Source of the DNA: Bacillota bacterium
GTDB taxonomy: Bacteria; Bacillota; Dethiobacteria; Dethiobacterales; Dethiobacteraceae
Direction: 5' to 3'
Length of the DNA stretch: 5,630 nt
Assembly: GCA_024650095.1 (NCBI GenBank)
Contig: JANKMV010000156.1
Span: forward strand, 1-5,630
Shown one piece after another: positions 5,628-5,630 of the stretch. Positions within the stretch are counted from its first letter, which is position 1. Every line of letters begins with the position of its first letter. The notes beneath the pieces were generated by a model, which saw only the letters and a list, made by a program, of their open reading frames with translations, had not been told where the DNA came from and did not search any database. A program made the position numbers and the translations under genes.

Positions 5628-5630
5628 GTC

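Overview
The window looks like chromosomal DNA of an anaerobic Bacillota (Firmicutes) organism. The signs are strong AGGAGG-type ribosome sites, a TTG start, consensus SigA promoters, U-tailed intrinsic terminators, an L-box lysine riboswitch and moderate base composition. Cytochrome c maturation genes plus an Isf-type iron-sulfur flavoprotein suggest a cytochrome-containing anaerobe. A Negativicutes/Sporomusa-like or Peptococcaceae-like host is a guess; nothing here fixes the lineage. All genes are on the + strand.

Region 1 (1-2557) is a cytochrome c biogenesis cluster. It holds the 3' end of a CcmE-like periplasmic heme chaperone (1-215, cut by the window edge), a ResB/Ccs1 protein (319-1635, TTG start) and a CcsA/ResC-type heme transporter-synthetase with a WWD motif and conserved histidines (1637-2512). 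A strong terminator closes it at 2519-2557. CcmE belongs to System I and ResB-CcsA to System II. The CcmE also carries a CPSKY (CXXXY) motif in place of the usual heme-binding histidine.

Region 2 (2558-3771) is a two-gene redox operon. A near-consensus promoter (-35 at 2635, -10 at 2658) drives an RseC/MucC (SoxR-reducer) family membrane protein with a CxxCxxC motif. This overlaps by 7 bp an Isf-like FMN/[4Fe-4S] flavoprotein with a CX2CX2CX5C motif. A strong terminator follows at 3734-3771.

Region 3 (3772-5340) holds one exported M14-family zinc carboxypeptidase-like protein. It has a signal peptide, a region resembling a degenerate S-layer homology domain, and the full HxxE...H...E catalytic set; the likely substrate is peptidoglycan peptide. 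A -10-like element with an adjacent palindrome (TGACAGCGGTGTCA) lies upstream.

Region 4 (5341-5630) starts immediately after the peptidase stop codon with a perfect TTGACA/17/TAAAAT promoter. This is followed by a complete lysine riboswitch aptamer and the start of its expression platform; the regulated gene lies outside the window. A 9-bp leader hairpin just upstream would compete with the aptamer's P1 helix. No stretch over 300 bases outside this leader lacks a gene.
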